A stretch of 41,472 bases of DNA from Nonomuraea fuscirosea (lineage in GTDB: Bacteria; Actinomycetota; Actinomycetes; Streptosporangiales; Streptosporangiaceae): the NCBI RefSeq assembly GCF_003001935.1, contig NZ_PVNG01000041.1, positions 1-41,472 of the forward strand. Reading direction: 5' to 3'. The position numbers and the translations under genes were made by a program. This document shows positions 23,904 to 32,519 of this stretch, piece after piece (positions within the stretch are counted from its first letter, which is position 1; each line of letters starts with the position of its first letter). The notes below the pieces were generated by a model, which was not told where the DNA came from, searched no databases, and worked only from the letters and a program-made list of their open reading frames with translations.

Positions 23904-25204
23904 CCGATCTGGAAGACAAGCTGAGCCGCGTCCTGTCCGGGGCGGCGCATCGCGCGCCGCAGTCGCAGGCCGGGCTGCTCACGACGGTCAAGACGCGCCA
24001 TCGCCGGCGGCGGGCCCGGACCGCCGCCATGCGCGCGGCCGCGGCCGTGGTCCTGGTGGCAGGCGGGGTGGGTGCGGCGGTGAGCGCGCTCGGCGCGGCG
24101 GCTGAGCCGCACCCCGCCATACGCGCGACCAACGAAACAAAGCCGACGCCGGACGAGATTCCGCCCGCCGTCGAGAAGGTGTGGCCTCAGGCGGTACACA
24201 AGATCCCGGTCGAGCTGCCCGACGGCCGCGCATACTACCCGCAGCTCCTCCTCGACGATCGCACTCTGCTGGTTATGACGGGCGTGACCGACGGAAGGCG
24301 TCAGTTCCTGTGGAGCTTCGATCTGCGCACCGGCCGGCCCAGGCGAATTGCTGAGATTCCCCCGACGAAGGGATCGGCGATCTTCGCCGACGGCGTCGCC
24401 GCCGGTGGCGGCAACATCGTCTGGTGGGCGTCCTACAAGGAGCCGGGAGGCCCGCGGGTCGCCCGGATCTGGACAGTGCCGGCCGCCGGCGGCAAGCCTC
24501 GGCCGGTGACCGACGCCCCTCTCGGAAACGTCATGAAGAAGGGGCACATCAGAGGGCTGACGGTGACGGGCTCGGACGTGGTCTTCGCGTACGAGAAGGG
24601 CGGGGTTTACCGGGCGCCTCTGAGCGGGGGTTCGCCGCAGCCGGTGAAGGGCGCCGAGCGGCACCACATCCTGCAATGGCCATGGGTGGGCCTCCACCAC
24701 GGGAAAGCGATCTTCCGCGAGCTGGTCAACGTCGAGACCGGTGAGCGGCGCGACGCCGAGGTCAAGGCCAACGAGGAGGTCAGGTGCGGCGTCGAACGAT
24801 GCGCGGGGGTGGACGTACGCTACGAGACCGTCAAACGTCCCCGTGACCGCTCCGGCAAGGAAATCAAGTGCGGCACACGCCGGTGCCCGGACACGGTGCA
24901 GGTCCGGACCACTCTGCGCGGGTTCGTCCGCGACCGTGACGGCTCCCACGAGCGTGACCTGCCGAACACCTTTCAGGAAGGCGACGATGCCGCCTTGGAG
25001 CGCTTCTTCAAGGTCCATGTGTCGGGACCGGGAAACCTGCCCGTCGTGGCGCTGTACGACGTCAAGACCGGCCGCTTTGCCGATCTCGGCATACGGCGTG
25101 ACGGGCGGGGAATCATGGCGATCCCCAACGGCGGCCTCGACCGGCTGATGACCTACCCGATCAAGAACAAGATGTACGTTCTGGACCTGGCCGCGATCAA
25201 GTAG
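23900..25204 (+). CDS. Sigma-coupled membrane protein with extracellular beta-propeller-like domain
   Basis: 434 residues. The first 40 residues are cytoplasmic and basic (KTRHRRRRARTAAM), one membrane helix lies at about 46-66, and the rest is outside. The exterior has repeated Trp/Gly strands such as RQFLWSFDLRTGRP, NIVWWASYKEPGG and ARIWTVPAAGGKPRPVTD, typical of a beta-propeller. Two Cys pairs (VRCGVERC, IKCGTRRC) may form disulfides. It shares its start with the sigma stop. By analogy with other SigE-linked proteins it is probably a sensor or anti-sigma factor, but no ZAS zinc motif is present, so the mode of control is uncertain. Confidence 0.82.
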   Translation: MTDLEDKLSRVLSGAAHRAPQSQAGLLTTVKTRHRRRRARTAAMRAAAAVVLVAGGVGAAVSALGAAAEPHPAIRATNETKPTPDEIPPAVEKVWPQAVHKIPVELPDGRAYYPQLLLDDRTLLVMTGVTDGRRQFLWSFDLRTGRPRRIAEIPPTKGSAIFADGVAAGGGNIVWWASYKEPGGPRVARIWTVPAAGGKPRPVTDAPLGNVMKKGHIRGLTVTGSDVVFAYEKGGVYRAPLSGGSPQPVKGAERHHILQWPWVGLHHGKAIFRELVNVETGERRDAEVKANEEVRCGVERCAGVDVRYETVKRPRDRSGKEIKCGTRRCPDTVQVRTTLRGFVRDRDGSHERDLPNTFQEGDDAALERFFKVHVSGPGNLPVVALYDVKTGRFADLGIRRDGRGIMAIPNGGLDRLMTYPIKNKMYVLDLAAIK

Positions 25205-25316
25205 GGCTGCGCTGAACCGCGGCCGTGTCTGTCAGAGGGGATCGTTCTATCCGCGCGAGTGAGGCGCCAGCCCTTCCTCGCCAGCAGCGAGCCTGTAGTG
25301 CGGCGCGGCGCCACTT

Positions 25317-25347
25317 CGGCGAGATCTCCCCGGGGCACATCTCGCCG
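25317..25347. terminator. Bidirectional hairpin between convergent genes
   Basis: CGGCGAGAT and ATCTCGCCG form a perfect 9-bp stem around a C/G-rich loop. It lies between the ends of the sigma operon and the response-regulator gene, and so can stop transcription from both sides. Confidence 0.6.
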
Positions 25348-25401
25348 GGCAGACTGCCTCGGAGTCGATCAACGGCGTGCCGTAGATCGACTTTGAAAGT
25401 C

Positions 25402-26024
25402 TTAGACGAGGTCCGCCTCGTAGGCGGCGATGAGCAGATGGGCCCTGGTCCGGGCGCCGAGCTTCAGCAGCAGGCTGCTGACGTGCGTCTTGACCGTGCT
25501 CAGCGTGACGTACAGAGTCTGCGCGATCTCCGCGTTGGACAGGCCACGCGCCACCAGGACCAGCACCCCCGCTCGCGTTCGGTGATGTCCAGGCGTCGGG
25601 CCGGCGGGCGCACGTGACGCTCGATCAGCCGCCGAGTGGCGCTTGGCCCGAGGAGGGAGTCGCCGGACGCGACGACCTGCACGCTCCTGATCAGCTCGGC
25701 TGGCGGGGTGTCCTTGAGCAGGAAGCCCGCAGCGCCGGCCCGGAGCGCTCCGTCGACGTACTCGTCCAGGTCGAAGGCGGTCACGATGAGCACGCGCGCC
25801 TGGGGGTGCGCGACGCAGATGCGGCGGGTGGCCTCGATGCCGTCCATCTCGGGCATGCGCACGTCCATCAGCACCAGGCCGGGGGGCTCGCTCGCGGCGA
25901 CGGCCACGGCCTGCGTGCCCGTCGCGGCCTCGCCGGACACCTGGAACCCCGGCACGCTGTCGATCAGCCGGCGGAAGCTCGCCCTGATGAGCGGCTGGTC
26001 GTCGGCCACCAGCACCTTGATCAC
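25402..26024 (-). pseudogene. NarL/LuxR-type response regulator, frameshifted in a G-run
   Basis: The receiver domain is intact: acidic pair at 8-9 (VADDQ), phospho-acceptor Asp54 in LVLMDVRMPEMDG and the conserved Lys in FLLKDTPP. The GTG at 26024 overlaps the kinase stop. In the DNA-binding domain the frame changes at a run of five G near 25569; one extra G would restore ERGVLVLVARGLSNAEIAQTL and the helix-turn-helix tail LSTVKTHVSSLLLKLGARTR up to the TAA at 25402. As written, the protein loses its recognition helix. This may be a recent mutation, phase variation in the homopolymer, or a sequencing error. Confidence 0.85.
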
Positions 26025-27115
26025 AGCGCCAGCCTCGCCGTCACCCGGAAACCGCGCACCGGGTGGGCGCCCGCCTCGAACTCGCCACCGAAGATGCGCA
26101 CGCGCTCGCGCAGCCCGGTCAGCCCGTGGCCGTAGGGCCGCTCCCGCGCGTTCCTGCCGTCGTCGGCGATCTCCACGACCAGTTCCTCCTCCTGCCGTTC
26201 GATCAGCACCGTAGCCCGGTGAGCCGCGGCGTGCTTGAGCACGTTGGTCAGCGCTTCCTGCACGATCCGGTAGACCGTGAGCTCCATCTCGCCACGTACT
26301 TTGCCGTCGAGCCGCAGCTCCACCTCCAAGCCCGCGGCCCTGACCCCGGACAGGAGCTCGCCGAGGTCGGGAGCAGGCACCACGTCCGCCGGGCCGTCCT
26401 CGCGCAACACGCCGAGCAGGCGCCTGGTCTCGCGCAGCGCCGACCTGCTGGTCTCCTCGATCGAGCCGAGCGCGCGGCTCGTCTCCCGGGCGTCGCCGAC
26501 GTGCCGTTCGATGCCGGCCTGCACGGCGATCGTGCTGAGGCTGTGTCCGATGACGTCGTGCAGCTCGCGGGCGATGCGCAGGCGTTCCCGCGCCGCCTCG
26601 GCACGGGCCCGGTCCTCCGCCTGGGCGGCCAGTTGCTCGGTGTAGAGCCTGCGCTGGCGTACCGCGGTGCCGGTGGTCCAGGCCGCCACCACGATCGCCA
26701 GCACCAGCCCGAGCTGGTCGACGGTCTGACCCCGCAGCGGGAGCTCCACCACTCCCTGCGTCGTGACCGCCACCGCCACGAGCAGCGCGGGCACCGCCTT
26801 GTTCCGGGTGGCCAGCGTGTAGAGCACGAGCGGCAGGCCGAACGGGTCCGCCTGCGGGATGAGGAACTCCCGCATCCGCAGCCCGCCGATCAGCACGACC
26901 ACGAACACCGCCCGCGGCCACAGGCGCCGGACCGCGAGGGGCAGGCTGGTGGCCAGGGCCCCTGTGAAGTCGAGCAGGCCGGGCTGCGCGGGGTTACGCG
27001 AATGGATGAGCCCGAGGAAACCGGCCGCCAGTAGCAGAGCCACCACGATGTCCAGGGACACCCAGGCCCAGCCCGGTATGCGGCTCAGCAGGGGAGGTCG
27101 GGGCTGTTCAAGCAC
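26021..27115 (-). CDS. NarL-type sensor histidine kinase (HisKA_3)
   Basis: 364 residues from the GTG at 27115, chosen because it gives a normal short cytoplasmic start before the first helix. Four to five membrane helices cover about 15-150. The dimerisation domain carries the phosphorylated His186 in ELHDVIGHSLSTIAVQAG, and the ATPase domain has the N-box EALTNVLKHA and a glycine box YGHGLTGLRERV. It phosphorylates the adjacent response regulator, with which it overlaps by four bases. This kinase type with an ABC exporter next door often controls antibiotic or peptide efflux; the signal is unknown. Confidence 0.92.
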   Translation of the reverse strand: MLEQPRPPLLSRIPGWAWVSLDIVVALLLAAGFLGLIHSRNPAQPGLLDFTGALATSLPLAVRRLWPRAVFVVVLIGGLRMREFLIPQADPFGLPLVLYTLATRNKAVPALLVAVAVTTQGVVELPLRGQTVDQLGLVLAIVVAAWTTGTAVRQRRLYTEQLAAQAEDRARAEAARERLRIARELHDVIGHSLSTIAVQAGIERHVGDARETSRALGSIEETSRSALRETRRLLGVLREDGPADVVPAPDLGELLSGVRAAGLEVELRLDGKVRGEMELTVYRIVQEALTNVLKHAAAHRATVLIERQEEELVVEIADDGRNARERPYGHGLTGLRERVRIFGGEFEAGAHPVRGFRVTARLAL

Positions 27116-27150
27116 ATTCCCGACCCTAGCCACCGAGTCCGGCGTCACGT

Positions 27151-27168
27151 ATCGGTCCCATGACCGAT
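27151..27168. promoter_or_regulatory. Palindromic site in the divergent kinase/ABC promoter region
   Basis: ATCGGTC-CCAT-GACCGAT is a perfect dyad 36 bases from each start codon. Position and symmetry fit binding of the response regulator to control both directions. Confidence 0.5.
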
Positions 27169-27203
27169 GCGCGGGCGGGCCTTCGGGACGCATGGTGACG
27201 GGC

Positions 27204-27908
27204 ATGATCGAAGTCATCGGATTGACCAGACGCTTCCGGCGGCACGCCGCCGTCGACGACCTGTCCTTCACCGTCACCCCCGGCAAGATCACCGGGTTCC
27301 TCGGGCCGAACGGTGCGGGCAAGACCATGACCATGCGGATCATCCTCGGGCTCGACCGGCCGACCTCCGGGCGGGCCACCGTGAACGGCGTGCCGTACCG
27401 GACCTTGGACAGGCCCCTCACCCATGTCGGCGCGTTGCTCGACGCGAGCGCCATGCAGGGGGGACGCCGCGGCGAGCAGCACCTGTGGTGGCTGGCCAGG
27501 TCCAACGGGATCTCCCGCACGCGCATCGGCGGGCTGCTGGAGCTGGTCGGGCTCGCCGGCGCGGGGCGCACGCGGATGGGCGGCTTCTCGCTCGGCATGA
27601 AGCAGCGGCTGGGGCTGGCTGCCGCGCTGCTCGGCGATCCCGAGGTGCTGCTGCTGGACGAGCCGCTCAATGGGCTCGACCCCGAAGGCATCCGGTGGAT
27701 GCGCGGGCTGCTGAAGTCGCTGGCCGCCGAGGGCCGGACCGTGCTGGTCTCCAGTCATCTCATGCACGAGATGGCGGTCACCGCCGATCACCTGATCGTC
27801 ATTGGGCGGGGGCGGCTGCTGGCCGACACGGAGATCACGCGGTTCGTGCGGCCCGGGATGTCGCTGGAGGACACGTTCATGCAGGTCATCGAAAGGAACG
27901 CGCCGTGA
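27204..27908 (+). CDS. ABC transporter ATP-binding protein
   Basis: 234 residues with all ATPase motifs: Walker A GPNGAGKT (about 38-45), signature FSLGMKQRLGLAAA, Walker B VLLLDEPLNGLDPEG and the switch His in VLVSSHLMHEM. It belongs to the ABC-2 group that powers lipid, peptide or drug export. The start could also be 12 bases upstream (27192). Its stop overlaps the GTG of the permease gene (GTGA). Divergent from the two-component system, which probably regulates it. Confidence 0.92.
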   Translation: MIEVIGLTRRFRRHAAVDDLSFTVTPGKITGFLGPNGAGKTMTMRIILGLDRPTSGRATVNGVPYRTLDRPLTHVGALLDASAMQGGRRGEQHLWWLARSNGISRTRIGGLLELVGLAGAGRTRMGGFSLGMKQRLGLAAALLGDPEVLLLDEPLNGLDPEGIRWMRGLLKSLAAEGRTVLVSSHLMHEMAVTADHLIVIGRGRLLADTEITRFVRPGMSLEDTFMQVIERNAP

Positions 27909-28153
27909 ACGCCGTCGCCGCCGAGTGGATCAAATTGCGTACGTTGCGCTCGACCTGGTGGGCTCTCGGCGTGGGGGTGCTGACGGCGCTCGCGCTCACC
28001 GTGCTCGGCGCGTCCACCGTGATCTCGCCGTGCTGCGGGACCTGGAGCTGCGCATCCTCAAGGCCGACCCCACGCTGGACCTGCCTCTCCCCCGCCGGGC
28101 CACCGCCGCCAATCCGCCGGCCCCGGGCCACCGCCTGGGGTAGCTGGCTGTGA
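27905..28153 (+). pseudogene. ABC-2 permease, N-terminal stub fused to foreign sequence
   Basis: The GTG at 27905 overlaps the ATPase stop and starts a normal permease: MNAVAAEWIKLRTLRSTWW and the first membrane helix up to LGASTV. After about 40 codons (near 28025) the frame becomes random, while another frame reads LAVLRDLELRILKADPTLDL, a piece of a different protein. The remaining five helices are missing, so the exporter has no partner here. Confidence 0.75.
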
Positions 28154-28518
28154 GCGGCCATCCCGATCCTCAGCTGCGCGTACGGAACTCCATGGGCGTT
28201 CGTGTACGCGGCGGCCAAACGACGCACGTTCAACCTCGCGCTGTTGGCGCTCATCTACCTGGCCCTGTGCGGGGCTTTCCTGATGATGCGGCTCACCGAC
28301 GACGGAGGGCTCAACAAACTGGACATCATCCCCATGCTCGCGCTGGTCACGCTGTGGCTCGGCGGGACCTGCCACGCCGTGCTGGTTCGGGAGCACGTTT
28401 TCGCGACGCAGGAGCCCGCGGACGTGTCCCGGCGGGCCAGGTGGTGCGTGACCTCGGCCTCGTACTCTTGGCTCTAGTGGCGACGGCGGGATACGTCTGG
28501 CTGGAGCCACCCGGCTGA
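28152..28518 (+). pseudogene. Small integral membrane protein, 5'-truncated with a frameshift
   Basis: Two to three hydrophobic helices are readable: AIPILSCAYGTPWAFVYAA, LALLALIYLALCGAFLMM and MLALVTLWLGGTCHAVLV. There is no start codon, as a TGA lies just before. After a shift near 28430 the last helix GLVLLALVATAGYVWLEPPG follows. I do not know the family. It may have belonged to the gene whose piece is fused to the permease stub. Confidence 0.5.
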
Positions 28519-28576
28519 TCCGGTGTGGGCATCGGACATGGTGCGATGCCTCGCCCCGGCCGGGAGTCTGGTCAGG

Positions 28577-29690
28577 CTACGAGCACAGCTTGTACGCGCG
28601 GATCACCGTCTCCTTGACGGTGTTGCCGCCGACACCCGCAGCGACACCGTCGAGGCGTTCTTCGGGTGCGCCAGCACAGCCGCGTGTGCTGCCACGACCG
28701 GCACCTGCCGCCAGGTCCTGCCCTCGTCATGGGAGACCTCGGCCGACAGCCGCTTGGGCCGCAGGGCCGCCCCTCGCTGGTCCTGCAGTTGCAACGGCAC
28801 GAGCTGGACATGGCCGGCCTTCGCGCTGTCGTCCGCGTCCAGCCGCGGCAGGAACCGCACGAAGACGACGTCCAGCGCGGAAGCCTGACCGTCGCCGGCG
28901 TGAGCCGAGCGGAAGGTCCATTCCGCGTCGATCCTCGTACTGACGTCGAACGCCGCCCCGCGCACCACGCTCGTGGCGATCCGGTACACGCCGGGCCGAG
29001 ATGGCACGTTCTCGAAGGTTCCCGTGGCAGGAGCGGCGATCTCGTTGATGAGCTCGCCGTTGTAGTACAGCCTGGTCGGTCCTGGAGAAGCCGCCGTTGC
29101 CGTGGCCGTCCGTGAACATCGGCACGTTTATCGACATAGTGTCGCCACGGCGCACGACCCAGGTCGCGTCCTCCGACATCGGCGCACCGGGCCCGTACAC
29201 GGCGTTGATGTAGCGGGCGGAGTACGTACGCCCTGCCCGTGAGCCGGCGCGGTCCACGTGGCGTGGCTCAGGCCGTCGGCGTCGTTCTGGCTCACGAATC
29301 CGTTCCATAGGATGCCGTCGGTGGAGTAGTGCTCCGTACGGCTGCCCGGCAGGGCGATGTCCCGACAACGGCGACCAGACGAACGCGCTCCCGGACATCG
29401 GGGAGGGCGACATCGACCGGCGGCCGAGATGGCCCTTGGCCGTCGCGCCGAACTCCGCACGGACGGTGGCGAGGTCCCGCTGCCGGACCGTCCTGGTGAA
29501 GCCACCCGGCACCATACCCGCTGGGAACCACGCCAGCCCGTAGATCGCCCCGTCCGTGCCGGCCCACTGCGTGTTCACCTTGCCGGTGAGGGTGTCGTCC
29601 TCGTACGGCCAGATGGTCGTCGCATTCGGCATCGAGCGCGACCGGGTCCTCGCCCACCAGTAGGTCGACAACGGGCCCGGCTGGGCCGTC
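28577..29690 (-). pseudogene. Secreted S8 (subtilisin-type) peptidase, C-terminal region, many frameshifts
   Basis: The non-catalytic end of a large actinobacterial subtilisin can be followed leftward in changing frames: KVNTQWAGTDGAIYGLAWF, STDGILWNGFVSQNDADGLS, YSARYINAVYGPGAPMS then WVVRRGDTMSINVPMFTDG, and the typical ending VYRIATSVVRGAAFDVST, AEWTFRSAH, VRFLPRLDADDSAKAG, SAEVSHDEGRTWRQVPV and ETVIRAYKL. The last shift is near 28635. The protease domain itself is absent; the fragment ends where the PhzF remnant begins. Confidence 0.75.
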
Positions 29691-29696
29691 GTCCAG

Positions 29697-30041
29697 TTGC
29701 CCACGGCCGAGCAGGTCCTCGCCCTCGAACCCGACCTGTCCCTCATCCCGACAGGGATGGTCGGCGCGATCGGGGCTTATCCCGACGGAGCCGAGCACGC
29801 CTTCGAAATGCGCACGTTCGCGCCCGGCGTCGGCGTGGCCGAAGACCCCGTGTGCGGCAGCATGAACGCCTCGGTCGGGCAATGGCTCATCGCGACCTGC
29901 CGCGTAGCCTCCCCCTTCCGAGTCTCCCAGGGCAAGCGCGCAGGCCGGGCCGGGACCATCGAGATCACCGCTGAAGCGGACGGCACCGTCTGGGTCGGCG
30001 GCGCCGCCACCAGCTACATTCGCGGCACCATCACCCTGTGA
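29697..30041 (+). pseudogene. PhzF-family isomerase, C-terminal domain only
   Basis: About 114 codons match the second half of PhzF-like epimerases/isomerases: HAFEMRTFAPGVGVAEDPVC, GSMNASVGQWLI and the end VWVGGAATSYIRGTITL. The N-terminal half with the catalytic Glu is missing; no good start or ribosome site is present. It meets the opposite-strand peptidase remnant at about 29690, which looks like a recombination joint. Confidence 0.8.
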
Positions 30042-30159
30042 CCTGCCTCAGCGCATGCGGGATGCGGTCGAGTGCGGGGCGGCTGGCCAGGCCATAGGAG
30101 TAGAAGTCGACGGCTCGCGCGCCGGCGTACCGTCCGGCGTGCCGTAGATGTTCGCGGGC

Positions 30160-30654
30160 TGATCCAGGTTGACCGGCCCCCTTCTGGAACTGCACCTGGC
30201 CCATCTGCAAGCCGAACTGAGCGGCACACGCACAGTGCGGCGGCACATGATCGGGCAGCTGAACTTGGTCTTCACCGCGATCCGCCAGCACGGTTGGGCC
30301 AGTGACCTGCCGACCAGAGCGATGTTCTTCCCCGAGAACAGGCCCAAGGAAGCTAAAGCGCTGCCCAGCGCGCTCAGTGAGCACGTCATGGTACAACTCG
30401 AACAGCCGGACAACCTCAAGATGAAGCGGGAGGCTCCCGTCTCCATCGACGAAGAGCTCGAAGTTCATCGTCGAGCACCACGCCAGAGAAGATGCCGCAC
30501 TGCCCGCCAGTGACCTGCTGTTCCCAAGCCAGGCAGCGACCCTGGCGCCGAGCAGGCTCTTACCTGCTTCCTCTACCGGACCAAGATGCTCGAGTGGGTG
30601 CAACGCTGCGACGTCCGCGACGAGTACGGGCCCGTTATTGCGAATAAGAGGTAA
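30160..30654 (+). pseudogene. Tyrosine recombinase/integrase remnant with deletion
   Basis: Pieces of a transposon-type integrase are in order: RRHMIGQLNLVFTAIRQHGW, RAMFFPENRPKEAKALPSAL and EHVMVQLEQPDNL, then a jump directly to KMKREAPVSIDEELE, and finally, in another frame, TKMLEWVQRCDVRDEYG followed by a stop. The segment with the first catalytic Arg (between PDNL and KMKRE) and the whole C-terminal HRH/Tyr part are missing. Confidence 0.65.
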
Positions 30655-30780
30655 CGATCTCGGTGGCCAACGCGTTTCTCCGCGAAACTCAGCTCGATGG
30701 TCATCCAGGTGGCCTCTGGCGCCACACCATAGATTCGCGGGCCCGCCCGCATCTAAGTGGGTGAGACCCGAGGAGAACCT

Positions 30781-31281
30781 TTGCACCCCGACCAGCAGCG
30801 AGCCTTCACCGAGTTCGTCACCACCCGCTCCGACAGTCTGATCAGGCTCGCCTACCTCCTGACCAACGATCAGCACGCCGCCGAGGACCTGCTCCAGACG
30901 GCATTAGCCAAGACTGCCGGACACTGGCGGCGAATCCGCGACAATCCGGAGGCGTACGTGCGCCAGGTCATGTACCACGAACAGGTCGGTCGCTGGCGAA
31001 GTCCGCGCTGGTCCCGCGAACGGCTGGTCCTGTCGCCTCCTGACCGGGCCACGGATGACCGGACTCACGAGGTTGAGACGCACATCACCCTGGCCCAGGC
31101 GCTACGGACCCTGCCGGCGCGTAAAAGGGCGGTTCTGGTGCTTCGTTACTACGAGGACCTCTCGGAGTCCGAGGTCGCCAAGATCATGGGCTGCTGGGTA
31201 GGGACCGTGCGTAGCCAGACCCACCAAGCCATCGCCCGGTTGCGCGCAGTGATCGGCAAGACCGTCACCCTGGAGGCCTGA
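30781..31281 (+). CDS. SigE-family RNA polymerase sigma factor, second copy
   Basis: 166 residues from a TTG at 30781, chosen because GAGGAG stands 7 bases before it. Region 2 includes DSLIRLAYLLTNDQHAAEDL and region 4 LPARKRAVLVLRYYEDLSES then EVAKIMGCWVGTVRSQTHQA. It is a clear paralogue of the factor at 23403. It precedes its own membrane partner by one base. The unusual Cys-Trp in the region 4 turn (GCWVGTV where GISPGTV is usual) may alter promoter choice. Confidence 0.92.
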   Translation: MHPDQQRAFTEFVTTRSDSLIRLAYLLTNDQHAAEDLLQTALAKTAGHWRRIRDNPEAYVRQVMYHEQVGRWRSPRWSRERLVLSPPDRATDDRTHEVETHITLAQALRTLPARKRAVLVLRYYEDLSESEVAKIMGCWVGTVRSQTHQAIARLRAVIGKTVTLEA

Positions 31282-31282
31282 G

Positions 31283-32197
31283 ATGACTATCGACGAACAG
31301 CAGATCTCTGCGGAACTGCTCCTGATGGCGGACGAGGCCAGGCCCATTGACGCGCTCGCCTACGCCAGACAGGCACGGATCGGCTCCCTGCGGCGTCGGC
31401 GCAGGTCATGGTCAGTCGCCGGGCTCGCCGCAACCGCTTCGGTGATCGCCTCGGTGATCGTCATGACTTCCGGAGGCTCCGGCCAGGTCACCGCGGCGAG
31501 GGAGGAACGCCTGCCGGACAACACCCCTCAGCAGTTGCAGGCCGTGCGCGAGTGCATGCCCAAGGGAGGTCCGGTGCACAACATGGACGGTAACCGGCGC
31601 CTCTCCGAATACGGCACCGTCAAGGACTTCCGGCTGCTCGTGGAGTATCGGGACAAGGGCGGGTCGACCGCTCTGGTCGGCAGCCTGTCCGGCTTTGTCC
31701 TCTGCACGCTGACCACACAGAAGGATTTCGCGGAGCTAGCGGTCTTCACCTACTGGGGATTCAAGGCTCCGGGGAACATGACCGGCTTCTCGGGGCCCCT
31801 TCAGGTGGACGCCTACACCTCGCATATGCACTCGTATGCTGTGGGGCCGGAGCGGATCCAGAAAGACGACACCTACCGGGTCGTCGCCGGCAGGGTCCAA
31901 TCGGACGTGCGACGGGTCGAGATCGACTGGGCGGACGGGCGGCGTACCGATGCGCGCGTGGCCAACGGCTTTTTCATCGCCCGGGTGCCGGGGAGATCGG
32001 TCCCGGACCCCGCTGGTGGCGAGGACCCCCTTGGCAAGCCTTTCACCATCCTGGATTCGCCACCGGTCACGGTCACCGCCTATGGCCCGCAGGGCCAGAT
32101 CCTAGAGCAGGATAAGGACGTGGCGTTCGGACCATTGGGCCGGGAAGCGACTGATCAGGCGTCGAGGCAAGCCAATGAGCGGGCATTACCCCGATGA
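31283..32197 (+). CDS. Sigma-coupled single-pass membrane protein
   Basis: 304 residues starting one base after the sigma stop. Residues 1-42 are cytoplasmic (ISAELLLMADEARPIDALAY, RRRRRSW), a helix covers about 45-63 and the exterior is a mixed alpha/beta domain with Cys91 and Cys136 as a possible disulfide. It has the same layout as the partner at 23900 but a different outer domain. Probably a membrane sensor that sequesters or informs its sigma factor. I do not recognise the outer domain. Confidence 0.8.
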   Translation: MTIDEQQISAELLLMADEARPIDALAYARQARIGSLRRRRRSWSVAGLAATASVIASVIVMTSGGSGQVTAAREERLPDNTPQQLQAVRECMPKGGPVHNMDGNRRLSEYGTVKDFRLLVEYRDKGGSTALVGSLSGFVLCTLTTQKDFAELAVFTYWGFKAPGNMTGFSGPLQVDAYTSHMHSYAVGPERIQKDDTYRVVAGRVQSDVRRVEIDWADGRRTDARVANGFFIARVPGRSVPDPAGGEDPLGKPFTILDSPPVTVTAYGPQGQILEQDKDVAFGPLGREATDQASRQANERALPR

Positions 32198-32198
32198 G

Positions 32199-32223
32199 AG
32201 TCTCCCCCTCTGCAGGGGGGACT
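32199..32223. terminator. GC-rich hairpin after the sigma operon
   Basis: TCCCCC and GGGGGA flanked by further pairing bases enclose TCTGCA immediately after the stop codon. No long T-run follows. Confidence 0.5.
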
Positions 32224-32519
32224 GGAAGGAGCTGAGACGCCAGCTTGCCGTATCCGTTCCGCCGGGGCGGCTGAAGACAGCGGGATGGGGAATGAGGCCG
32301 GTGAGCGCCCCAGGTCAAGGTGAGAGGTCCCGCGTCCGCCACTCGGTTGGCTTGCTCGTCCCCGGTAGCAGCCGCCTCCGACCAGGCAGCATGCCCGTAC
32401 CCTCAAGATCGGCCGCTCCACAGCCTACGCCGCCCTCGCCGGTAACCCAGTCGACCGGTCTGGTTCCCCACGGTTTCCCCCGGTTCCGGTCCTCGCTCCC
32501 TTTGCACTACCTTGTTGAG

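Noticed and set aside
27126..27791. Minus-strand 221-codon frame opposite the ABC ATPase
   Set aside because: Shadow frame; the ATPase motifs are complete on the plus strand.
32391..32440. Excisionase-like helix-turn-helix piece (ARTLKIGRSTAYAALAG)
   Set aside because: Only about 17 residues fit, with no continuation in any frame; too short to call.
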